Source of the DNA: DASXUC01 sp036004445
Lineage (GTDB): Bacteria > Sysuimicrobiota > Sysuimicrobiia > Sysuimicrobiales > Kaftiobacteriaceae
Assembly (NCBI GenBank): GCA_036004445.1
Contig: DASYRL010000084.1
Coordinates: 1-21,133 of the forward strand
Direction of reading: 5' to 3'
Length of the DNA: 21,133 nt
The position numbers and the translations under genes are program-made. The notes beneath the pieces are model-generated. The model was not told where the DNA came from. It did not search any database and was given only the letters and a program-made list of their open reading frames with translations. Of the stretch, positions 1 to 6,170 are shown in pieces (position 1 is the stretch's first letter; every line of letters starts with the position of its first letter).

Positions 1-25
1 GTGAGTTGTGTAGATTTGTTAGGAG

Positions 26-103
26 GCCCCCATCGTCTAGCCTGGCCTAGGACGCCGGCCCTTCAAGCCGATAACGCGGGTTCGAATCCCGCTGGGGGCA
101 CCA
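26..103 (+). tRNA. tRNA-Glu (anticodon UUC), CCA encoded
   Basis: The sequence folds as a complete cloverleaf. The acceptor arm GCCCCCA/TGGGGGC is seven perfect pairs (26-32 with 93-99), the D stem is GTCT/GGAC, and the T arm is GCGGG-TTCGAAT-CCCGC. The discriminator is A100 and an encoded CCA occupies 101-103. The anticodon arm is CCGGC (55-59), loop CCTTCAA (60-66), GCCGA (67-71), which puts the anticodon TTC at 62-64. Spacing between the D stem and the T stem is 22 nt, as in known bacterial tRNA-Glu genes. Two features are odd: the base before the anticodon (position 33) is C, not the near-universal U, and the first anticodon-stem pair is C27-A43. The rest of the body is intact, so I call it functional but atypical. 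Only 25 bases precede it, so no promoter can be judged. Confidence 0.93.
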
Positions 104-132
104 TGTACCACTCGCTACGCTCGGGTACATGG
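101..132 (+). repeat. Stem-loop abutting the tRNA CCA end (palindromic repeat copy A)
   Basis: A 9-bp perfect stem, CCATGTACC (101-109) with GGTACATGG (124-132), encloses a 14-nt loop ACTCGCTACGCTCG. The left arm starts inside the encoded CCA of the tRNA. A pyrimidine-rich stretch (TTCTTTCTCCC, 141-151) follows, so the stem-loop could help end or process the tRNA transcript. It is not a classical intrinsic terminator because the T-tract is weak and displaced. The loop closely matches those of the copies at 177-210 and 1043-1076. The left arm also pairs elsewhere: ATGTACCACTC (103-113) is repeated inverted as GAGTGGTACAT at 166-176. Confidence 0.6.
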
Positions 133-176
133 CGGCGCCATTCTTTCTCCCTCGATCCCAAATCTGAGTGGTACAT

Positions 177-210
177 GCCCTGAACCCGAACGGAGTGAGT
201 GGTTCAGGGC
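177..210 (-). repeat. Stem-loop at the SDR gene 3' end (palindromic repeat copy B)
   Basis: Perfect 10-bp arms, GCCCTGAACC (177-186) and GGTTCAGGGC (201-210), flank a 14-nt loop. Read on the minus strand the loop is ACTCACTCCGTTCG, which resembles the loop of copies A and C. Base 210 is also the last base of the SDR stop codon, so this is the first structure an RNA polymerase meets on leaving the long minus-strand gene block. No U-run follows on the minus strand, so termination, if any, would be factor-assisted. It may equally act as an mRNA 3'-end stabiliser. Confidence 0.6.
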
Positions 211-992
211 TAGAGCGTTCCTTTGATAATTCCCCCGTCGACCTGCAGCGTCGCGCCCGTTACGAAGCTGGCGCGCGGCGAGGCGAGAAACACCACGACG
301 TTGGCGAATTCTTCCGGCTGACCCACCCGGCCCAGCGGCACCTGCGCGGTCCACAGCCGCCGTTCGGCGTCCTCGTAAGATACCTGCTCCCGCTCGGCGT
401 AGGCGCGGGTCAAGGACGTCAGCCGGTCGGTGGCGATCGGCCCCGGACACACGGTATTGACGAGGATGTTGTCGGGCGCGAGCTCGGCGGCCAGCGTCTT
501 CGCCAGTCCGGCGACGCCCAGCCGCACGGCGTTGGAGAGCACCAGGTTCGGCAGCGGCTGTTTGATGACGTAGGACGTGATGTTCACGATGCGCCCGCCG
601 CCGGTCCGCCGCATGTGCGGCACGACCGCGCGCGTCAGTCGCACCGTGCTCATCAGGTTCAATCCGATCGCTGTCGACCACTCGTCATCCGTGATCTCCA
701 TGAACGGGCGGGACGGCGGGCCGCCGGCGTTGTTGACCAGGGCGTCGATCCGGCCGAAATGGCTGGCGGCAGTGCGCACGAACCGCTCCACGTCGTCCGC
801 GTGACTGACGTCGGCCTGGACCGCCAGCGTGCCGCTGCCGATCTCCGCGGCCGCGACGTCAAGCATGCTGCGGTCGCGTCCGCAGATGGCAACAAGCGCG
901 CCCTCCGCGGCAAAGGCGCGGGCGACGGCCTTGCCGAGCCCCCGACTGGCGGCGGCGACCAGCGCAACCTGTCCTCGAAGACCGAGATCCAT
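210..992 (-). CDS. Short-chain dehydrogenase/reductase-like protein with atypical active site
   Basis: 260 aa, the normal length of a single-domain Rossmann SDR. The N-terminal dinucleotide-binding loop reads A14-A-S-R-G18-L-G20, where classical members have TGxxxGxG. NNAG is present at 87-90, S140 sits at the usual catalytic Ser, and PG at 183-184 and a GGxxxG-type C-terminus are normal. At the catalytic Tyr-x3-Lys position the sequence reads S153-N-A-V-R157, so both Tyr and Lys are replaced. This matches a known beta-ketoacyl-reductase-like SDR subgroup described as departing from the NAD motif and tetrad (cd05344-like, from memory). The substrate is unknown, and whether it reduces anything is uncertain. 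It starts 6 bp after the RND stop codon and has no clear ribosome-binding site, so it is probably translated as the last gene of the efflux operon. Stem-loop B overlaps its stop. Confidence 0.9.
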   Translation of the reverse strand: MDLGLRGQVALVAAASRGLGKAVARAFAAEGALVAICGRDRSMLDVAAAEIGSGTLAVQADVSHADDVERFVRTAASHFGRIDALVNNAGGPPSRPFMEITDDEWSTAIGLNLMSTVRLTRAVVPHMRRTGGGRIVNITSYVIKQPLPNLVLSNAVRLGVAGLAKTLAAELAPDNILVNTVCPGPIATDRLTSLTRAYAEREQVSYEDAERRLWTAQVPLGRVGQPEEFANVVVFLASPRASFVTGATLQVDGGIIKGTL

Positions 993-998
993 CGGAGA

Positions 999-3900
999 TT
1001 AGTCCGCGGACTCGCCGTTCCCGCCGCCGGCCACCGGCGCGGGCCCTGAACCACTCGCTCCGCCCGAGTGCAGGGCAGGCTCCATGAGTCCCCGCTCGTG
1101 GGCGGGCACTCGTTCACGGCGGGTGCGAAACTCTTCGACGGCGACGTACAGCGTGGGAATGAACACGAGCGTAACCAGCGTGCCCAGGGTCAGGCCGCCG
1201 ACGACCGCGCGGGCCATCGGCGCCTGCAACTCCGCCCCCTCGCCGATCCCGATGGCGATGGGCAGCAGTCCCATCACGGTGGTCAACGTGGTCATCAACA
1301 CGGGACGCAGCCGGGCGGCCGATCCTTCGACCGCAGCCTGCCGCAGCGACATCCCATCGCGGCGCATGTCCTGGATGAACGTGAGGAGGACGATGGCGTT
1401 GTTGACGACGACCCCGGCCAGCACGATGAGACCGATCACGGACTGGATGCTGAGGATGGTATTGGTCAGAAACAGCGTCAGCAGCGCGCCGGCCAGCGCG
1501 AACGGCACCGAGCCCATGATCAGCAGCGGGGCGGCCAGCGCCTCGAACTGGATGGCCATCACGGCATAGACGAGCAGCACGGCCACGAGGAACCCGATCG
1601 ACAGCTGCCGGTACGCGGCCTGTTCTTCTTCGTACGCCGTGCCCAGCGCGACGGAAAATCCCTCCGGCAGCGCCAGGCCGGCCAGGCGGGACCGCACGTC
1701 GTTCATGACCGAGCCATAGTCGCGACCGCTGATGCCCGCGGTCACTTCGATGACGCGCTGCCGGCTGCGGCGGAAGATCGATGTGGGGGCATCGGTGCGG
1801 ACCATCTCGACCACCTGGCTCAATCGGATCTGCCGGCCGCCGGTCGTGATGACCGGCAGCGACAGCACATCCGACGGCGCCAGGTCGGCGCCTTCCCGCT
1901 GCCGCACGACGATGTCGGTCTCGCGCCCGCCCGCACGCAGGGTCGTCGCCACATCTCCCGCCACCGCGGTCCGGATGGCGGCGCTGATCTGGGCCGGGGT
2001 GACGCCCAGCCCGGCGGCGCGCCGGCTGTCGATGCGGACGACCACTTCGGGCAGCCGTTCCTCACGCGACACGCTGGCGTCCGTGATCCCGGGAATGGCT
2101 TCCAGCGTCTCGCGGACCTGCTGGGCCACCTCGAGCCCCCGCTGGAGATCGAACCCGCGGACTTCCACCTCCACCGGATCGGTCGCGCCGAACCGGAGGA
2201 CCGACAGCGCGCCCTCACTGGCTCGGACGAAGATCCGGCCGCCTGACACCTGCAGGCCCCGGCGCAGCGCGGTCGCGATTTCCTCGGTCCCGCGCGCACG
2301 CTGGCCTTTCGGGACGAGCCGGATCCGCAGCGACCCGCGGTGGCTGCCCGACGGCCCGAAGACGGCGCCGCCGGCGGTGGTGGTGATGACCTCGGCTTCC
2401 GGCACGGCCTCGCGGACCGTGCGCTCCAATCCGTCCATCGCCTGCGTCGTCAGCTCGAGCCGCGTACCGGTCGGCAGGGTGAGGCTCACGAAGATCTCGC
2501 CCTCGTCGGCGGTCGGGAGCGTCTGTCGGCCGAGCAGGACGTAACTGCCCATCCCGAGCACGAACACCACGAGCGCGGCGGCAAACACGACGCGGCGGTG
2601 GCTCAGCGCCCAGCCCAGCACGCCGCGGTAAGACCGCTGAAGCCGCACGGTCCAGCCCCGCTCCGGATGCGCGAGCCGGGGCAGGCGCGCCGCCAGCGTC
2701 GGGACGAGCGTCAACGCCACGACCAGCGAGCACAGCAGCGCGAACGTCACGACCACGGAGAACTGGAAGAACAACTGCGTCGTGATGACGCTGCCCCGCA
2801 TGAGCACCACGGGGAGGAACACCACGACCGTCGTCAGCTGCGAGGCGATGACCGCCGACGCTACCTGCTCCGTGCCCGCCGTCGCGGCGCCGATCCCCGA
2901 CTGCCCGCGCTCACGATGACGGAACACGTTCTCAACGACGACGATCGCCCCGTCCACCATCATGCCGATCCCCAGCGCCAGGCCGCCGAGGGTCATCAGG
3001 TTGAGCGTGTAGTTGAAGAAGTACATCATCGCGAACGTCGCGATCATCGACAGCGGCACGGCCGTGGCGACAATCAGGATGCTGCGGATATCGCGCAGGA
3101 AAAGGACGAGCACGCCGGCGGCCAGCACGCCGCCGATCATCAGCGCCTGCTCGACGGAGCTGATGCTACGGCGGATGAACCGCGCATTGTCGCCGAGCAC
3201 GATGACCTCGGCGCCGGGCAGCGCGACCGCCTGCGCCGCTTTGATCACCCCGTCGGCGACCGCCACGGTGTTGGCGCCGGACTGCCGGAGGATCGAAATC
3301 AGCACGCCCGGCCGGCCGTTGATGCGGACGAGGCTCGTGCGCTCCTCCTCGCGCTCGTCAACCGACGCGACATCGCCCACGGTCAGCGCGACGCCGCCGC
3401 GGGTGATGACGACGGTCTGCGCCACCTGATCGACGGTCCGGTACTGGCTGCTGACCCGCAGTCCCAGCCGGCGCGTGCCTTCCGTCACCTGCCCGCCGGG
3501 GACGATCAGGTTCGATCCCGCCAGGGCGGCCAGGACGTCGCGCTCGGAAATGCCGAGCCCCTGCATGCGGACGGGGTCGAGGTAGACCTGGATCTGCCGC
3601 CGCAGGCCGCCGGAGATGTTCACCTGCGCGACGCCGGGGACGCGCTCGAGGCGGAACTGCAGCTGATCTTCGGCCAGCTGGCGCAGCTCGCTGAGGCCTA
3701 GATCCGCGCCCTGGGCGACGAGTCCGAGCTGGACGATCGGCTGCTGCGATGGGTCGAACTTGAACACGATCGGGTTGGACGCGCTGGCCGGCAGGCGCCG
3801 CCGGGCCCGTTCGATCGCGGCGCGGACGTCCGAGGCCGCGGCGTCGAGGTCGGTGCCGGACGGGAACGTGATGGTCACCGAGGACGATCCCTCCGACGAC

Positions 3901-4148
3901 GACGACGTGACGTCCCGCGCGCCGACGGCGGCGCTGACGGTCTCTTCGATGGGACGGGTCACGAGGTTCTCGACTTCCTCGGGGCCGGCGCCGGGGAGAT
4001 CGGTGCGCACGCTGAGGCGAGGGAAGGACAGTTCTGGGAGCAGCTCGATCGGCAGGCTGAACAGGCTGACCAGGCCGATCAGCAGAACCATCCCGCACAG
4101 CATCAGGGTGCCGATGGGCCGTGCGATCGCCAGCCGGATGAGGTTCAT
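999..4148 (-). CDS. RND efflux pump, inner-membrane transporter (AcrB/HAE family)
   Basis: 1049 aa, full length for the AcrB/MexB/MdtB family of proton-driven exporters in the inner membrane. TM1 is at about residues 10-32, followed by the first porter loop. The TM2-TM6 block runs from about 335, TM7 is near 520-540, the second porter loop follows, and the TM8-TM12 block covers roughly 830-1000. The TM4 proton-relay motif reads V-D399-G400-A-I-V-V-V-E-N, where AcrB has Asp-Asp (407/408), so only one Asp remains. The TM10 Lys (AcrB K940) is replaced by Asn (N916). Both changes occur among non-enterobacterial RND proteins. It starts with a 4-bp ATGA overlap on the adaptor stop codon, which is translational coupling. 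The last 40 or so residues form a Gly/Ala/Pro-rich cytoplasmic tail partly encoded by palindromic repeat copy C. The substrate cannot be predicted; multidrug or lipophilic compounds are usual. Confidence 0.96.
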   Translation of the reverse strand: MNLIRLAIARPIGTLMLCGMVLLIGLVSLFSLPIELLPELSFPRLSVRTDLPGAGPEEVENLVTRPIEETVSAAVGARDVTSSSSEGSSSVTITFPSGTDLDAAASDVRAAIERARRRLPASASNPIVFKFDPSQQPIVQLGLVAQGADLGLSELRQLAEDQLQFRLERVPGVAQVNISGGLRRQIQVYLDPVRMQGLGISERDVLAALAGSNLIVPGGQVTEGTRRLGLRVSSQYRTVDQVAQTVVITRGGVALTVGDVASVDEREEERTSLVRINGRPGVLISILRQSGANTVAVADGVIKAAQAVALPGAEVIVLGDNARFIRRSISSVEQALMIGGVLAAGVLVLFLRDIRSILIVATAVPLSMIATFAMMYFFNYTLNLMTLGGLALGIGMMVDGAIVVVENVFRHRERGQSGIGAATAGTEQVASAVIASQLTTVVVFLPVVLMRGSVITTQLFFQFSVVVTFALLCSLVVALTLVPTLAARLPRLAHPERGWTVRLQRSYRGVLGWALSHRRVVFAAALVVFVLGMGSYVLLGRQTLPTADEGEIFVSLTLPTGTRLELTTQAMDGLERTVREAVPEAEVITTTAGGAVFGPSGSHRGSLRIRLVPKGQRARGTEEIATALRRGLQVSGGRIFVRASEGALSVLRFGATDPVEVEVRGFDLQRGLEVAQQVRETLEAIPGITDASVSREERLPEVVVRIDSRRAAGLGVTPAQISAAIRTAVAGDVATTLRAGGRETDIVVRQREGADLAPSDVLSLPVITTGGRQIRLSQVVEMVRTDAPTSIFRRSRQRVIEVTAGISGRDYGSVMNDVRSRLAGLALPEGFSVALGTAYEEEQAAYRQLSIGFLVAVLLVYAVMAIQFEALAAPLLIMGSVPFALAGALLTLFLTNTILSIQSVIGLIVLAGVVVNNAIVLLTFIQDMRRDGMSLRQAAVEGSAARLRPVLMTTLTTVMGLLPIAIGIGEGAELQAPMARAVVGGLTLGTLVTLVFIPTLYVAVEEFRTRRERVPAHERGLMEPALHSGGASGSGPAPVAGGGNGESAD
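1043..1076 (+). repeat. Palindromic repeat copy C, inside the RND reading frame
   Basis: The left arm GCCCTGAACC (1043-1052) is identical to the left arm of copy B. The loop is ACTCGCTCCGCCCG (1053-1066) and the right arm AGTGCAGGGC (1067-1076) pairs at 8 of 10 positions. The core can also pair as CACTCG/CGAGTG. On the minus strand it is translated in frame as RND residues 1025-1036 (ALHSGGASGSGP), within the non-conserved C-terminal tail. The loop is in the opposite orientation to copy B, so copies B and C flank the SDR gene as inverted elements. Confidence 0.6.
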
Positions 4149-5494
4149 GGGCGGCGGGTGCGGCCAGGCACGACGACTGCCGCGCCGTCGCGGAGCGCGC
4201 GGTGCCCGGACACGGCGACGACCTCTCCGGGGCGAAGCCCCTGCAGGATTTCAACGACTCCGCCGCTGGACACACCGGTCCGCACCGGGCGTTCGTGAGC
4301 CGTGCCGTCGCTGATGACGAAGACGACCGTCCGGTCACCGCGCTGGAGGACCGCGTCGATCGGCACGACGAGCGCAGCGGTGCGGCGCGCCACGAACACT
4401 TCAGCGCCGGCCACCATCCCGGGGCGGAGCAGATGAGCGGTATTGATGATCGCAATCTTCGCGTCCGCCGTTCGCGTCGCCGTCGCCACGAGCGGGCTGA
4501 TGGCGCTGATACGTCCGGCGAACGTCCGTCCCGGAACGGCTTCGGCCCGAACGGTCACCAGTTGTCCCGGCCGGATGCGGGCGAGGTCACGCTCGGTTAC
4601 GGCGACGGTGACGAACACACTCTCGATGTCAACCATCCGCAGCAGCGGCGTCCCCGGGGTCACCTGCTGGCCGACCTCGACCAGACGGCGGCCAACCACA
4701 CCGGAGACGGGCGCGGTGATGGTTGTCTCGGACAGCTGGCTCTGTGCCTGACGCAGCGAGACTCCGGCCTGCGCCAGTCTGGCCTCCGCCTGGCGCAGCG
4801 CCACGGCCGCCTCTTCCACCTGCGCCTGGGCAATGCGGGCACTCTCCGGACGCGGTTCTCTCCGCAGCAGCGCGAGCTGCTCCTCGGCGGCCGCGACCCG
4901 CGCCTCCTGCAGGGCGACGTCCAGCCGCGCCTCGTCGACGCGCTGCTGGGAGACGTAGCCCTGGGCGAACAGGTCCTCCATGCGACGCAGCTGGCCGCGG
5001 CTGAACTCCAGACTGGCACGGGCCTGGCGGAGCGCGAGCTCGGCCTGGCGGATCTGTTCGGACGGAATTCCCGACCCCACCTGCGCGAGGCGGGCGCGCT
5101 GCGTGTTCAGCGCCGCGCGCGCCGAATCCACCGCCACGCGCGCGTTCTGATACGCCGCCCGGGCCTGTTCGACCTGGAACCGGAGGTCACGCACGTCCAG
5201 CTGCGCCACCACCTGGCCAGCCCGCACGGTGTCGCCTTCAGCGACCGGCAGCGACACGATCAGCCCAGAGACGCGGGACACAGCGTCGACGCTGGACCGG
5301 GCGGAAACCTCTCCGACGTACGTCACGGTGACCGTCAGCGTGTCCTGCCGCACCCGCGTCGTCTGAACAATGGCTCCCGCCGGCGGGGGCGCCGCGACAC
5401 CCTGTGCCTGGCGGGCGCGCAGCGCATCGAGGGTGCGCCACGCCAGCAGGCCGAGGAGCGCGGCCACAATGACGAATGTGAAAACTTTCCGCAT
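4145..5494 (-). CDS. Periplasmic adaptor (membrane fusion protein) of the RND pump
   Basis: 449 aa HlyD/AcrA-type membrane fusion protein. It links the RND transporter to an outer-membrane channel. Residues 1-20 form an uncleaved N-terminal membrane anchor. The first half of the lipoyl-like barrel is at about 60-100 (ending in VVAQLDVRDL), followed by a long alpha-helical hairpin at about 103-255 rich in Ala, Gln, Arg and Glu. The second lipoyl half (TITAPVSGVVGRR) is at about 257-270, then beta-barrel and membrane-proximal domains. The hairpin tip has R171-x3-L175-x6-S182, the docking motif known from AcrA and MacA for TolC-type channels. It follows the Spy-like gene by 17 bp and overlaps the RND start by 4 bp. 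No strong Shine-Dalgarno sequence precedes the ATG; coupling to the upstream gene is likely. Confidence 0.95.
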   Translation of the reverse strand: MRKVFTFVIVAALLGLLAWRTLDALRARQAQGVAAPPPAGAIVQTTRVRQDTLTVTVTYVGEVSARSSVDAVSRVSGLIVSLPVAEGDTVRAGQVVAQLDVRDLRFQVEQARAAYQNARVAVDSARAALNTQRARLAQVGSGIPSEQIRQAELALRQARASLEFSRGQLRRMEDLFAQGYVSQQRVDEARLDVALQEARVAAAEEQLALLRREPRPESARIAQAQVEEAAVALRQAEARLAQAGVSLRQAQSQLSETTITAPVSGVVGRRLVEVGQQVTPGTPLLRMVDIESVFVTVAVTERDLARIRPGQLVTVRAEAVPGRTFAGRISAISPLVATATRTADAKIAIINTAHLLRPGMVAGAEVFVARRTAALVVPIDAVLQRGDRTVVFVISDGTAHERPVRTGVSSGGVVEILQGLRPGEVVAVSGHRALRDGAAVVVPGRTRRP

Positions 5495-5511
5495 GAGCAG
5501 ACTGGGGTAGA

Positions 5512-6039
5512 TTATAGACGATTCTCGAGCCGCCGGATAAGCCGCGACAGCAGCGCCTGACGGGCCTGGCGGCGAAACGCGGCGCGGGCCTCCGGGGTCG
5601 CCGCTCCCGGGCCAAGGCCTGGGGCGCCGGGGCCGCCCGGACCAACCCCCGGACCGCCCGGGCCACGGCGCGGGCGCTGCGGTCCGGGCACGCCGCCCTG
5701 GTCGCGTCGGGCCTGTGCCTCCTGGCGCATCTCCTCGAGGGCGGCGAGCTGCTCGGGGGTCAGGACCTTGCGAATGCTTGCCACGAGCGCCCGGGACACT
5801 TCGGTCTCGTTGGGATCCGTGTCCCGCAGCACGCGCAGCAGCGGCAGGACCGTTCGGATCTGCTCATCGGTGAGTTGGTGCGACTCGCTGCGTTCCAGCG
5901 CCGTGAGCGCGATGGCGATCGCCAGCGCCGGGTCTTGCTGGGCCTGGGCGGCCGCGCGCGGACGCAGCTTGAAATAGGCCAAGGCGCCCACTCCGATGAC
6001 AACCAACGCGATGACTGCGATGAGAACCTTACGCTTCAT
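5512..6039 (-). CDS. Membrane-anchored Spy/CpxP-like LTxxQ protein with Gly/Pro-rich segment
   Basis: 175 aa. One hydrophobic segment at residues 5-23 anchors it in the inner membrane with the rest in the periplasm. It is not an obvious cleaved signal peptide, as no AxA site fits well. Two LTxxQ motifs, L56-T-D-E-Q60 and L93-T-P-E-Q97, in helical context are the hallmark of the Spy/CpxP/ZraP family of periplasmic chaperones and stress sensors. A low-complexity Gly/Pro segment (about 114-147) then leads to a basic helix (150-175). Typical Spy and CpxP are soluble and lack such a tail. The ATG is preceded by AGGGAG, which supports this start. It opens the adaptor-RND operon. By analogy with CpxP and Spy it could monitor or protect envelope proteins under the stress the pump answers; this is inference. 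Confidence 0.8.
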   Translation of the reverse strand: MKRKVLIAVIALVVIGVGALAYFKLRPRAAAQAQQDPALAIAIALTALERSESHQLTDEQIRTVLPLLRVLRDTDPNETEVSRALVASIRKVLTPEQLAALEEMRQEAQARRDQGGVPGPQRPRRGPGGPGVGPGGPGAPGLGPGAATPEARAAFRRQARQALLSRLIRRLENRL

Positions 6040-6058
6040 CGGAGAACTCCCTAGGCTT

Positions 6059-6138
6059 GAGATTGCTTCCCGCCACGGCTGCTGCGCAGCCTCGCGGCTT
6101 CGGTCACATTGCTACTGCACGCGCTCCTCGCAATGACG
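6059..6138. repeat. GTCATTGCGAGG-type palindromic repeat, right half (partial copy)
   Basis: GAGATTGCTTC (6059-6069) and CTCCTCGCAATGACG (6124-6138) are identical to the corresponding parts of the full element at 14762-14832. Here they are 54 nt apart instead of 10, and the left half is missing. The intervening DNA contains a small GC-rich hairpin (GGCTGCTGCGCAGCC). It fills most of the 131-bp gap between the MacB-type permease stop and the Spy-like start. It therefore lies between the two pump sets and may affect read-through. Confidence 0.65.
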
Positions 6139-6170
6139 ACACTGTGCTTCCTCGCTTGCCCGCTTGCGTC

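Noticed and set aside
55..71. Reading the tRNA anticodon as TCA or CAA so that a U sits at position 33
   Set aside because: Shifting the loop by one or two bases destroys the anticodon stem (C opposite C) and breaks the 22-nt spacing. The acceptor and D arms fit tRNA-Glu.
1..183. 60-codon plus-strand open frame across the tRNA
   Set aside because: It reads straight through the tRNA-Glu gene and has no independent support.
177..210. Intrinsic terminator after the SDR gene
   Set aside because: The stem is strong, but no U-run follows on the minus strand. Kept as a repeat stem-loop instead.
1068..5560. Long plus-strand open frames at 1068-2246, 2340-3701 and 4202-5560
   Set aside because: They lie exactly opposite the RND and adaptor genes, are rich in Arg, His, Asp and Gln, and show no domain. 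High GC content leaves few stops on the opposite strand.
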